Shown: one piece after another, positions 7,088 through 15,102 of the stretch
How positions within the stretch are numbered: the first letter of the stretch is position 1
Layout: each line of letters begins with the position of its first letter
NCBI GenBank assembly: GCA_030655775.1
Contig: JAUSPI010000029.1
Location: forward strand, 1 to 52,810
Length of the DNA stretch: 52,810 nt
Direction: 5' to 3'
DNA from: Syntrophales bacterium
GTDB lineage: Bacteria > Desulfobacterota > Syntrophia > Syntrophales > JADFWA01
The notes under the pieces: model-generated
Seen by the model: only the letters and a program-made list of their open reading frames with translations
Told to the model about the DNA's origin: nothing
The model's database searches: none
Translations under genes and position numbers: made by a program

Positions 7088-8164
7088 ATGAAACCGACAG
7101 GAAAACAGTTCATAGCAGAATTTATCAATTGCTCAGCCGATATTCTAAATGATCAACAAGCCATTGAACGGATTTTAAGTGAAGGGATTGAGAAATGCGG
7201 GCTGAATCTCGTCAGCATAAACAGTCATAGCTTTAATCCGATAGGCGTTACATCTATCGCAATCATCTCTGAATCTCATATTGCCATTCATACGTATCCC
7301 GAAGCCCGTCATGCTTCACTGGACATCTTCACCTGCGCTGATGAATCCCAACTGTCCCTTGACATGTTGCACTTTCTGAAGGAGAAGCTCGGTCCGGAAA
7401 CGGTCAGGATAGCAGAGATTACAAGAGGAAATCCCCTTGAAATAACACACACCGATTGGATAACAGATTTTTCCGAGTCCGTAGGATTTGAAATCCGGTA
7501 CCATATTGAAGAAAAAATCCTGGACACACGGTCAAAGTATCAGCAAATCAATGTCATAAAGAATGAGACCTTCGGCAGGATGTTGTTCCTCGATGGAGAG
7601 CTGCAGATTGCGGCTGCTGATGCCCATATCTATAATCAAAGTATGGTTTCCCCCTTGATTGAGGCCGATAACAGTTTAAACAGTGTGGCAATCCTTGGTG
7701 GCGGAGACGGTGGAGTCCTTTACGAGCTTCTGAAACACAATCCCGGGAGCGTTACGCTCATCGACATCGACGAAGAAGTGATAAATACCTCCAAGAAATA
7801 TTTGAAAAATATATGTTTCGATGCTTTTGATGATCCAAGGGTTGCGATCATAACCGATGATGCAAATACTTTTCTCGACGAGAAACACACCTTCGATGGC
7901 ATTGTCTACGATTTAACGATGCATCCTGAATCATTCATTAATGTAGACAGAGAGATATATCTGGATGGAATTTTCTCAAAGATTAAAGATAATCTTAAAA
8001 TGGGTGGTGTGTTAAGCGTACAGTGCTGTTCCCAATTTGACGCGACAACGCTCGGCATTATAACCGGAATTTTAAATAAACATTTTTCTGACGTTACTTT
8101 TACAAAATCGTACATACCATCTTTCTGCGTGAGCTGGGTATTCGCATCCGCTAAAAGAACGTAA
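7088..8164 (+). CDS. Fused S-adenosylmethionine decarboxylase and aminopropyltransferase
   Basis: A bifunctional cytosolic polyamine enzyme, 358 residues. Residues 1-125 are a bacterial SpeD: the self-cleavage site is E62-S63 in ISESHIAIHTYPE, giving the pyruvoyl group from S63, with H68 and C83 (DIFTCADE) also present, so the decarboxylase should be active. Residues 135-358 are a SpeE-type Rossmann domain with LGGGDGG at 203-209, LIDIDEE at 224-230 and ITDDA at 254-258. The catalytic loop reads YDLTMHP at 273-279 instead of the spermidine-synthase DxxDP; D274 is kept but the second aspartate is missing. Human spermine synthase shows the same feature and has a SpeD-like N-terminal half. The product polyamine is therefore open. 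GGAAG precedes the ATG. Confidence 0.9.
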   Translation: MKPTGKQFIAEFINCSADILNDQQAIERILSEGIEKCGLNLVSINSHSFNPIGVTSIAIISESHIAIHTYPEARHASLDIFTCADESQLSLDMLHFLKEKLGPETVRIAEITRGNPLEITHTDWITDFSESVGFEIRYHIEEKILDTRSKYQQINVIKNETFGRMLFLDGELQIAAADAHIYNQSMVSPLIEADNSLNSVAILGGGDGGVLYELLKHNPGSVTLIDIDEEVINTSKKYLKNICFDAFDDPRVAIITDDANTFLDEKHTFDGIVYDLTMHPESFINVDREIYLDGIFSKIKDNLKMGGVLSVQCCSQFDATTLGIITGILNKHFSDVTFTKSYIPSFCVSWVFASAKRT

Positions 8165-8227
8165 GCTGCTCACCTTGCCGAAAAAACCTCCCGGTAAAAA
8201 TCTTCGTATTAATTTGTCAGTCATTTT

Positions 8228-9622
8228 TTAAGGGCTTTTCGTCTTGAGGTTATCCTGGAGATATTCTTTAAATGTCGCGTAGTCACCGGGCAACTCAGAT
8301 GGTTCCCCTACCCTGCTATCGATATCCTTCATGCTTTGCGGAAGCTCAGGTATTATGCCGAGGAGTTCCTTTATCTCATCGGGAAATTTGGCCGTATGCG
8401 CCGTCTCCAGAGATACACACAGCGGAAAATCACCGGACTCTTCAAGATAGACCTCAAGCCCCTTCCAGCCAACCGCTCCGTGAGGTTCGAGGACAACTCC
8501 ATATTTGCTGTAAACACTTTCTATGGTCTGCCGTGTAACAGTATCAGATACACTCACTGAAAAAAATTTTTCTCGCATTGCATCGATATCGGGATAAGCA
8601 TGAACGGTGCCGAGCCTGTCAACAGTACCGCCATATAAATCAAAGAACCTGGCCAGGTTGCTCGGATGGCCGACATTCATCGCATTGGACAGGCACGCCC
8701 TGGACGGCGACACCTTCTCATAGCTGCCCGTTTTCAGATATTGAGGGAATTCATCATTCTCATTGGTCGGCATGATCAGCTTCTTTACCGGTATCCCCAT
8801 TCTCCTCGCATATTCGCACCCGAGCGCATTTCCAAAATTACCCGAAGGAACGGAAAAAACGATCTCCTCCTCCTTTGCGGCAAGCTGTGCATAGGCGTAA
8901 ACATAATAGACAATCTGCGGAAGTATTCTGCCGAAGTTTATCGAGTTCGCCGATGTCAGGTTGAGATAGTCAAGTCCCGGCTCTGAAAAAGCCTGTTTGA
9001 CCAGATTCTGGCAATCATCGAACTTTCCCTCGACGGATATCACCTGTACGTTATCGCCGATCGTATCCAGCTGTTTTTTCTGCCTCCCGCTTACCTCATC
9101 CCTCGGATAGAGTATATTAACATCAATCCCGGGAACACCTTTAAACGCCTCGCCAACCGCACTCCCCGTATCTCCCGATGTCGCCACAAGGACATTCAGT
9201 CTTTTACCCCTGTCCCGGAAATGACTCATCAGCCTCGCCATCATCCTGGCGGCAAAATCCTTAAAAGAAGCCGTTGGTCCCTGATCAAGCCTCATTACAT
9301 ATTTTCGGTCAAAAACCCTTTCCAGTGGAACGGTAAAATTATATGAGCCCTCAACTATTTTTCTCAACTCATGAGATGAAATCTCATCATGGAAAAATGC
9401 CCGGGCTACAAGCATTGCCGTCTCCGGATATGGCAACCCCTTTAATGCCATAACATCCTTCATAGAAATTTGAGGGATGACATCAGGCATAAAAAGTCCC
9501 TCATCAGGAGCCTGCCCCTTAAGAAGTGCATCCTTGAATGAAACGTATTCTTTAAACGGTACGATTCCGGAGATGCCGGTGAGGTTTCTGTTCGTGCTGT
9601 AATAACGTATCTTGTTCCCCAT
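8228..9622 (-). CDS. thrC: Threonine synthase
   Basis: PLP enzyme that converts O-phosphohomoserine to threonine, the last step of threonine synthesis in the cytosol. The 464-residue length fits the long bacterial form. The N-terminal segment (YYSTNRNL, then PDEGLFMPD) is typical. The PLP lysine is in GPTASFKDFAARMM, and the phosphate-binding loop is ATSGDTGSAVG. The substrate loop PSGNFGNALG and the C-terminal LEPHGAVGWKG are also present. It converges with the SpeD-SpeE gene, ending 63 bases from it. The upstream AAAGGTAA is rather far (14 bases) from the ATG. Confidence 0.96.
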   Translation of the reverse strand: MGNKIRYYSTNRNLTGISGIVPFKEYVSFKDALLKGQAPDEGLFMPDVIPQISMKDVMALKGLPYPETAMLVARAFFHDEISSHELRKIVEGSYNFTVPLERVFDRKYVMRLDQGPTASFKDFAARMMARLMSHFRDRGKRLNVLVATSGDTGSAVGEAFKGVPGIDVNILYPRDEVSGRQKKQLDTIGDNVQVISVEGKFDDCQNLVKQAFSEPGLDYLNLTSANSINFGRILPQIVYYVYAYAQLAAKEEEIVFSVPSGNFGNALGCEYARRMGIPVKKLIMPTNENDEFPQYLKTGSYEKVSPSRACLSNAMNVGHPSNLARFFDLYGGTVDRLGTVHAYPDIDAMREKFFSVSVSDTVTRQTIESVYSKYGVVLEPHGAVGWKGLEVYLEESGDFPLCVSLETAHTAKFPDEIKELLGIIPELPQSMKDIDSRVGEPSELPGDYATFKEYLQDNLKTKSP

Positions 9623-9726
9623 TGTTCAAATATTACCTTTCACATAGAAGAGCTGAGTTTACTGTCATAGCGCAACCTGTTTCGAATTTGACTGCGCCGA
9701 AGGCGGTACATTAACTTTAGTTCACT

Positions 9727-9754
9727 TTAGGCACTTCAAACTTTAGGCACTTTT
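9727..9754. repeat. 28-bp repeat, inverted copy of 15662-15689
   Basis: The stretch AGGCACTTCAAACTTTAGGC and its flanks are an exact reverse complement of 15662-15689. It sits in a 198-bp gap between thrC and the LysR gene, which also holds tandem copies of CTCTGTGC at about 9797-9815. Similar text (GTGCCTTTGTGCCT) recurs at 25215-25310. No gene is visible in this gap. Confidence 0.6.
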
Positions 9755-9820
9755 GGGGTTGCGGCTTTGCCGCTTTGGGACTTTGCAGGATGACCTCTGT
9801 GCCTCTGTGCCTCTGTCATT

Positions 9821-10762
9821 TTATGCCTCGTAGTTCTTCACAAATTCCAGAAATAGTTTGTGATAATGCATTAAACTGAATTGCTTCTTGTAAATCAAAT
9901 AGATATGCCTCTGAATGGTACAGTCCTGAATCGGCACTTCACAAAGAACCCCTTGTTGTAATTCCCGTTTTATAGCATGGACGGAGAGGATGGAGACGCC
10001 GAGACCGGCTATGATCGCCTCTTTGACCGCTTCAGAGCTTCCCATCTCACAGACAATATTGAACATGGAAAGAAGGCTCCTGTCAGTATTTTTACGCAAG
10101 TAGTCTTCCAAGATTTCGCGGGTAGCTGAACCCCTCTCTCTGATAACAAAGGGGGCTTTTGACACTTCATCCAGTGTCACATATTTCTTTTTCACCCATA
10201 GATGGTCTGCCGGTACAGCTAAAATAAGGTTGTCCCTCCAGAGGGATTCAACATTCAATCTTTTGTCAAAAGTCTGTTTGCCTATAAAGCCCATCTCTGC
10301 CTGATCATCCAGGATCATTTCGAGGGTTTCTTCGCTGTCAGAGGTTTGAACATAAGCCCGAATATCAGGAAAAAGCTCTTTGAAATCATTTAAAAGGCGC
10401 GGAAGGATATATGTTGCCGGTATGGTGCTGGCGCGGATAAAGATACTTCCCGATTCATTTTCCTTCATCCTTGAAATTTTTTCCTTTGCCTCATCTCTTA
10501 ATCTGAGGATCTTTTTAGCATAATCATAAAGTATCTTCCCCTCAGGTGTTAAAAATATCCCCCTGTTTCTCCTGTTAACAATCCTGGCATCAATCGATTC
10601 TTCCAGGTTTTTAATGTGCTTGGTCAGAGATGGCTGGGTCAGAAACACCTTCTTGGCAGCTCGGCTGAAGCTTCCTTCTTCAACGATATGGACAAGAGAT
10701 TCCATCTGTTGAATAGTGATATTCTTGAATTGATCATAACTCATGGAAAATTTAACTACCAT
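9821..10762 (-). CDS. LysR-family regulator of the selenium operon
   Basis: Transcription factor of 313 residues, divergent from the YedE-type transporter gene. Residues 15-75 form the winged helix: ESLVHIVEEGSFSRAAKKVF followed by LTQPSLTKHIKNLEE. Residues 100-300 are the periplasmic-binding-protein-like effector domain. LysR proteins placed beside yedE and selD form a known selenium-associated subgroup, so control of the divergent operon is likely; the ligand is unknown. The intervening 109 bases contain TTATA/TATAA arms at 10772-10776 and 10790-10794, a possible T-N11-A-like binding site. A second ATG at 10744 (MSYDQF) is an alternative start; neither has a clear ribosome site. Confidence 0.88.
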   Translation of the reverse strand: MVVKFSMSYDQFKNITIQQMESLVHIVEEGSFSRAAKKVFLTQPSLTKHIKNLEESIDARIVNRRNRGIFLTPEGKILYDYAKKILRLRDEAKEKISRMKENESGSIFIRASTIPATYILPRLLNDFKELFPDIRAYVQTSDSEETLEMILDDQAEMGFIGKQTFDKRLNVESLWRDNLILAVPADHLWVKKKYVTLDEVSKAPFVIRERGSATREILEDYLRKNTDRSLLSMFNIVCEMGSSEAVKEAIIAGLGVSILSVHAIKRELQQGVLCEVPIQDCTIQRHIYLIYKKQFSLMHYHKLFLEFVKNYEA

Positions 10763-10871
10763 AAATTTCGATTATACTCAACGAAGAATTATAACTATTA
10801 TGAATTTGACTTATTCCTTAAATTTAGATAATTGCATGAAAACATCAGATATTGGAAAGGAAAAGGGTCTA

Positions 10872-11951
10872 ATGGCGGGCAGGTTCTGGACACAGAAAAC
10901 ATGGATTATTCTTGGAGGGCTGACTTTCGGTGTACTCGCATCGTTGCTTACGAAATGGGGAAATCCTGCAAACATGGGCATCTGTGTTGCGTGTTTTTAC
11001 CGCGACATTGCTGGCGGACTCGGCCTGCACAGGGCAGGAGTGGTACAATATATCAGACCGGAGATAATGGGTTTTGCATTTGGCGCCTTAATCTCAGCTT
11101 TCGCCTTCGGAGAATTCAGACCGAAAGGGGGTTCCTCTCCAATAATACGTTTTTTCTTAGGGGCATTTTTAATGATAGGCGCACTGGTCTTCTTAGGCTG
11201 TCCAGTAAGGGGGCTGATAAGGCTTGCCGGGGGCGACCTCAATGGCATTACTGGACTTTTGGGGATCATTGTGGGTGCATTTGTCGGAATTCAGTTTTTG
11301 AAGAGTGGTTATAATCTTGGTCGGACTGGAAGTGTATCTAAAATGTCCGCATCGATTGTACCGCTTATTATGTTTGGCCTTTTTCTTTTGATAATCTTCA
11401 AACCGGATTTCCTCTTTTTCAGTAAAAAGGGGCCGGGTGCAATGCATGCTCCCATCCTGATTTCACTTATTGCGGGAATCATCGTTGGCGTCATCGCCCA
11501 AAAGACGAGAATGTGCTTCGTTGGGGGCTGGAGGGATATTATGCTGGTTAGAGACTTTTATCTCTTCAGCGGCATTGTTTCCTTCTTTGTCGGGGTTCTG
11601 GTTTGCAACTATGTTCTGGGTAATTTCACTTCCGGTTTCTACCACTGGGGCTTTGAGAATCAACCGGTGGCTCACAATAATCATCTGTGGAATTTCCTTG
11701 GAATGGTACTGGCGGGCTTGACTGCGACACTTCTGGGTGGATGTCCCCTGCGCCAGACAATCTTGGCAAGCGAGGGGGATACAGACGCGGGAATTACCAT
11801 ACTTGGCCTCATTGCCGGCGCCGCTTTTGCCCATAATTTTCTTCTCTCGTCAAGCCCTAAGGGCACCGGCGAATTCGGTCCGGTAGCAGTCATCGCAGGT
11901 TTGCTATTTTGCCTTGTTGTTGGCGTCTCAATGATGGAAAGAGGGAAATAA
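10872..11951 (+). CDS. yedE: YedE-type membrane protein, putative selenium transporter
   Basis: Integral membrane protein of 359 residues with about ten hydrophobic segments, YeeE/YedE (DUF395) family. The internal duplication is visible from paired motifs: GICVACFYRD and MCFVGGWRD, then FLGCPVRGLIRLAGGD and LGGCPLRQTILASEGD. The cysteines in these motifs line the sulfur or selenium path in characterised YeeE-family proteins, which import thiosulfate. Genes of this subgroup sit with selD and yedF, so uptake of a selenium species is inferred from family and context. The ATG at 10872 has AAGGAAAAGGG upstream. Earlier in-frame ATGs (10836, 10743) lack a ribosome site and would overlap the LysR gene or its promoter. 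Confidence 0.88.
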   Translation: MAGRFWTQKTWIILGGLTFGVLASLLTKWGNPANMGICVACFYRDIAGGLGLHRAGVVQYIRPEIMGFAFGALISAFAFGEFRPKGGSSPIIRFFLGAFLMIGALVFLGCPVRGLIRLAGGDLNGITGLLGIIVGAFVGIQFLKSGYNLGRTGSVSKMSASIVPLIMFGLFLLIIFKPDFLFFSKKGPGAMHAPILISLIAGIIVGVIAQKTRMCFVGGWRDIMLVRDFYLFSGIVSFFVGVLVCNYVLGNFTSGFYHWGFENQPVAHNNHLWNFLGMVLAGLTATLLGGCPLRQTILASEGDTDAGITILGLIAGAAFAHNFLLSSSPKGTGEFGPVAVIAGLLFCLVVGVSMMERGK

Positions 11952-11952
11952 C

Positions 11953-12489
11953 ATGGTCTTCGGGATAAAAAAGAAACCCCGCTTTGAAGGAGGAGGACTT
12001 TTCCTCTTTGAAAATGTCGAGAATGCCATAAAAGCAGAAAAGGTTCTTAAATCGGCAGACTATATGGTCAAGCTCGTGGCACCGCCCCCTGCCCTCAGGA
12101 GAGGATGCGATCTGGCCGTCGAGATAAACCTTGTTGAACAGATGGGGATAGAGAGACTTTTCAAACAGAAAGATGTAAACTATATCGAGGTTGTCCCCAT
12201 GAAGGGTAGCGGAAATCTTCTGGAAATCGTAAAAATAACCGATTTCGGTGACGCAATAATGGTAAAGGCAGGTAATATGAAGCTTACATTTGATAAGAAT
12301 ACCGGAATAATTTTGAACACCTCCGGAGGGGGCTGTCCCGATATTCCCTATCTTCACGCCGAACTCATCGATAAAAAACTAACAGATACACCGAGGCCGA
12401 AGGAGATAGGCTATACCTTATGCGCGCTTATGATGGACCGGGCTTTTCTTGAGTGTCTGGATCTCTGGAAAAGTAAGGGGGGAAATTGA
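11953..12489 (+). CDS. DUF3343 protein with C-terminal extension (putative selenium/sulfur carrier)
   Basis: A 178-residue cytosolic protein. Residues 14-75 match the DUF3343 pattern (LFLFENVENAIKAEKVLKSA, then KLVAPPPALRRGCDLAVE), a domain that usually stands alone at about 80 residues and accompanies yedF and selD. The rest is an extra domain containing LNTSGGGCPDIPYLHAEL. C114-C118-type reactive positions are suggested by RGCD and GGCPD, where the cysteines could hold sulfane sulfur or selenium. It starts one base after the yedE stop. Its biochemical role is not established; the context says selenium handling. Confidence 0.75.
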   Translation: MVFGIKKKPRFEGGGLFLFENVENAIKAEKVLKSADYMVKLVAPPPALRRGCDLAVEINLVEQMGIERLFKQKDVNYIEVVPMKGSGNLLEIVKITDFGDAIMVKAGNMKLTFDKNTGIILNTSGGGCPDIPYLHAELIDKKLTDTPRPKEIGYTLCALMMDRAFLECLDLWKSKGGN

Positions 12490-12490
12490 A

Positions 12491-13372
12491 ATGATGCTCA
12501 TCTGTGGAACAGTCCCGATAAAGGGCTTCCCGCTGACGCTGGGAGAGATTAAAACTAAAGTGGGATCATTGATCATAAATGATCTGGAAATCCCATGTAC
12601 ACAGGGTACTGCAGCCCTGATCAGCGCCGCATCAGCTACCACCTGTCATCTGAACATCACTCCACCCCAGGCACTATTAGTTGGCGACAATGGTGAAGGA
12701 AAAGGAAGCAGATTACTTTATGAGTATTTGATAAAGAATATTTCCGAACTTTCACCGGCCGTGCTGGTACTTCACTATTGCCTTCCCGTTATGGGCTTGA
12801 TGAGACGGCTGTGTGAATCTATAGAGAAATGTCCTAAAAAGCCGATTATGATTGCGGATGCATCTTCGATGTATGCAGCAAAAGCAGCAGGATTGGCAGC
12901 AAAATTTGACATCTTCACTCCGGATTTCTGTGAGATGGCTTTTTTAGCTGATCCGGACGCCACACACCCCGCTTATATCAGCAGGCACCTTTTCGATACC
13001 GATATAACGCAGGCTCCCGAATTGGTGGCTGATGCTTATCGTAACAATAATGCAGCAAAGATGTTGCTTATTAAGGGAGCGGTTGATTATATAGTTGAAA
13101 ATGGCAAAATCTTGGATACTATTACTGAACCTGATATACCCGAGCTTGAAGCCATAGGGGGAACGGGTGATACTATTACGGGTATGGTTTCTGCTTTTGT
13201 CTATGCTGAACTGGAATTACATCAGGCAGCAATTATTGCAACCAGGGCAAATCGTATGGCCGGAAAATACGCACAGGCTACGCCGGCTACGAGGATTCCA
13301 GAAATTATTTCCCAACTTCCTGCGGTGTTCAAGGATCATTTGTGCGAGTGGAGTGGAGTCTGTATTCCTTGA
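12491..13372 (+). CDS. Ribokinase-fold protein in the selenium operon
   Basis: A 293-residue protein of the ribokinase superfamily, closest in look to NAD(P)H-hydrate dehydratase (the YjeF/Nnr C-terminal domain). The ATP-site anion hole is GGTGDTITGMVSAF at about residues 223-236, with the base D226. The preceding strand, LLIKGAVDYIV, and the substrate side, LVGDNGEGKGS, are also visible. GGGGGG ends 8 bases before the ATG. A free-standing copy inside a yedE-DUF3343-selD operon is not explained by NAD repair, so a phosphorylation step in selenium metabolism is possible, but no reaction can be assigned. Ordinary Nnr activity remains the alternative. Confidence 0.7.
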   Translation: MMLICGTVPIKGFPLTLGEIKTKVGSLIINDLEIPCTQGTAALISAASATTCHLNITPPQALLVGDNGEGKGSRLLYEYLIKNISELSPAVLVLHYCLPVMGLMRRLCESIEKCPKKPIMIADASSMYAAKAAGLAAKFDIFTPDFCEMAFLADPDATHPAYISRHLFDTDITQAPELVADAYRNNNAAKMLLIKGAVDYIVENGKILDTITEPDIPELEAIGGTGDTITGMVSAFVYAELELHQAAIIATRANRMAGKYAQATPATRIPEIISQLPAVFKDHLCEWSGVCIP

Positions 13373-13420
13373 GTTTCGAGTTTAAAATTCAAAGTTTTGA
13401 CAATCAGGGAGGTAATTATA

Positions 13421-13642
13421 ATGGTTGAAGTCGATGTGCGAGGTTTAGGTTGCCCTATACCTGTGGTGAGAACAAAAAAGGTTATTGAGCAAAACCCGAA
13501 CGAACAGGTAACCGTCCTCGTAGAAACCGCAGTTTCTAAGGAAAATGTATGCCGACTTGCAGAAAGCAAAAAATATTCAGTACAGGTGGAGGAAACAGCC
13601 GGGGATGAGTATAAAATGCTGCTGACCCCTTCCGGAAAGTAA
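13421..13642 (+). CDS. TusA/SirA-like sulfur or selenium carrier protein
   Basis: A 73-residue protein with the TusA fold. The carrier signature is RGLGCPIPVVRTKKVIE, where C10 in the CPxP motif would hold a persulfide or perselenide. In this setting it corresponds to the N-terminal domain of YedF, usually about 200 residues; the C-terminal DsrE-like half is absent. AGGGAGG at 13406-13412 decides the ATG at 13421. Lying 26 bases before selD, it may deliver reduced selenium to selenophosphate synthase, which is an inference. Confidence 0.85.
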   Translation: MVEVDVRGLGCPIPVVRTKKVIEQNPNEQVTVLVETAVSKENVCRLAESKKYSVQVEETAGDEYKMLLTPSGK

Positions 13643-13668
13643 ACATGCGTGTTGGAAAAGGATAAAAA

Positions 13669-14721
13669 ATGGACGACAAGACAAAAATACGTCTCACAGA
13701 GACAACACATGGTGCCGGATGAGCCTGCAAGATAGGTCCGGGGGACCTTCACAGAGCTCTGTGCGGATTGCCGCTCCAGTCCGATCCGAACCTGATTGCA
13801 GGGATAGAAAGTGCTGAGGATGCAGGTGTTTATAAGTTGAGCGATGACCTCGCCATTATTCAGACACTCGATTTCTTCACACCCATCGTTGACGATCCCT
13901 ATACCTTCGGCCAGGTTGCAGCAGTAAACTCTTTATCCGATGTCTATGCCATGGGGGGAAAGCCGATTACAGCCATGAACATAATCTGTTTTCCCATAAA
14001 CAAGATGGATATCGGGGTACTCCGGCAGATTCTTCTTGGTGGTCTGGACAAGATGCGGGAGGCAGAAGTAGTTCTGGTCGGTGGACACAGCGTGGAAGAT
14101 GATGAGCTAAAGTATGGGCTATCTGTTACCGGGATCATCCATCCTGATAAGGTGCTGTTCAACAGGGGAGCCAGAGTTGGTGATAAACTTATCCTGACCA
14201 AGCCTCTGGGAACAGGGATTATCAATACAGCACTGAAGGGAGAGATGGCCGATGATGATCTGGTAGCCAAATCAATAGAATGCATGCTCACTCTAAACAA
14301 AAGGGCGGCGGAATTGATGACGGAGTTTGCCGATATTCACGCGTGCACAGATGTAACCGGTTTCGGGTTTCTCGGTCATGCCTGTGAGATGGTAGAAGGA
14401 AGCGATGTGGGAATGATTATTCATTCTTACCTGGTCCCCTACTTCCAAGAAATCCAGGAGCTGGTAGAAATGGGGATAGTGCCGGGAGGATTGCACAGAA
14501 ACAAGGAATTTCGCATGCACATGATCAAGGCAGGTCCCGATTGTCCCGGCTGGATGGTGGATATCCTCTTCGATCCGCAAACTGCCGGCGGTTTACTCAT
14601 TGCCTTACCTTCAGAACAGGCAGAAAAGTTATTGAAAAGGATGCATGATGAGGGTATAGAAGAAGCGGCTATCGTTGGTGAGGTTGTATCGAAACCCAAA
14701 GGGGAAATCGTGGTATTATAA
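13669..14721 (+). CDS. selD: Selenophosphate synthase with selenocysteine at position 18 (recoded UGA)
   Basis: Makes selenophosphate from selenide and ATP, the selenium donor for selenocysteine. The frame opens at ATG 13669 and reads MDDKTKIRLTETTHGAG, then TGA at 13720-13722, then ACKIGPGDLHRALCG, and continues open to 14721. Aligned by eye with E. coli SelD (GAGCGCKI), the TGA replaces the active-site cysteine, next to C20 and K21. Read through as selenocysteine, the protein has 350 residues, the normal length. Without readthrough only 17 residues would be made. Other family motifs are present: DDLAIIQTLDFFTPIVDDPY, NSLSDVYAMGGKP, VGGHSVEDDE and DPQTAGGLL. A hairpin follows the TGA. The gene closes the selenium operon. 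Internal TTG 13768 would make a protein lacking the catalytic loop. Confidence 0.95.
13720..13750 (+). promoter_or_regulatory. SECIS-like hairpin directing UGA recoding in selD
   Basis: The selenocysteine TGA (13720-13722) is followed by a stem AGGTCC (13734-13739) / GGACCT (13743-13748) with loop GGG. Below it are an unpaired T at 13733 and two more pairs (G31-C50, A32-T49 of 13731-13750). The loop begins 17 bases after the TGA and starts with G, which fits, as I recall, the bacterial SECIS pattern (G in the first two loop bases, 16-37 bases from UGA). Confidence 0.75.
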
Positions 14722-14748
14722 ATAATTGGTAGATATGACAATATGGGC

Positions 14749-14775
14749 TTGACATGATATTTAAACTAATATAAA
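14749..14775 (+). promoter_or_regulatory. Candidate rpsT promoter
   Basis: TTGACA at 14749-14754 and TATAAA at 14770-14775 (spacing 15; TAAATA at 14772 gives 17). It lies between selD and rpsT, so rpsT is probably not part of the selenium operon. Confidence 0.45.
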
Positions 14776-14826
14776 TAGTCTATTCTTTAAAAACAATTTA
14801 GGCTAAAAATAAGGGGGAGTTTTTTA

Positions 14827-15102
14827 TTGGCAACACATAAATCCGCAGAAAAGAGAAACAAACAGAATGAAAAACAGAGGATGAGAAACACATCGATAAA
14901 GACCCACGTAAAGACGAGGGTCAAGGCGGTTCTCAAGTCTGTTAAAGATAAAGATATCGAAGGGGCAAAGAGCGCCCTTGCCAGTGTTATACCTGTTATA
15001 GACAAGGCCTCAGCCAAGGGTGTCCTTCATAAAAATACTGCGTCGCGAAAAATTTCAAGACTGACCAAGAGAGTAAACACCCTTCATACTTTAGAATCCT
15101 GA
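14827..15102 (+). CDS. rpsT: 30S ribosomal protein S20
   Basis: Binds 16S rRNA in the small subunit; 91 residues, normal length. The start ATHKSAEKRNKQNEKQRMRN and the lysine/arginine-rich helices are diagnostic. The start codon is TTG at 14827, fixed by AAGGGGGAG at about 14811-14819. E. coli rpsT also uses UUG, where it is tied to autogenous control, so the weak start may be regulatory here too. The 3' end overlaps the converging lptE gene by 12 bases. Confidence 0.96.
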   Translation: MATHKSAEKRNKQNEKQRMRNTSIKTHVKTRVKAVLKSVKDKDIEGAKSALASVIPVIDKASAKGVLHKNTASRKISRLTKRVNTLHTLES

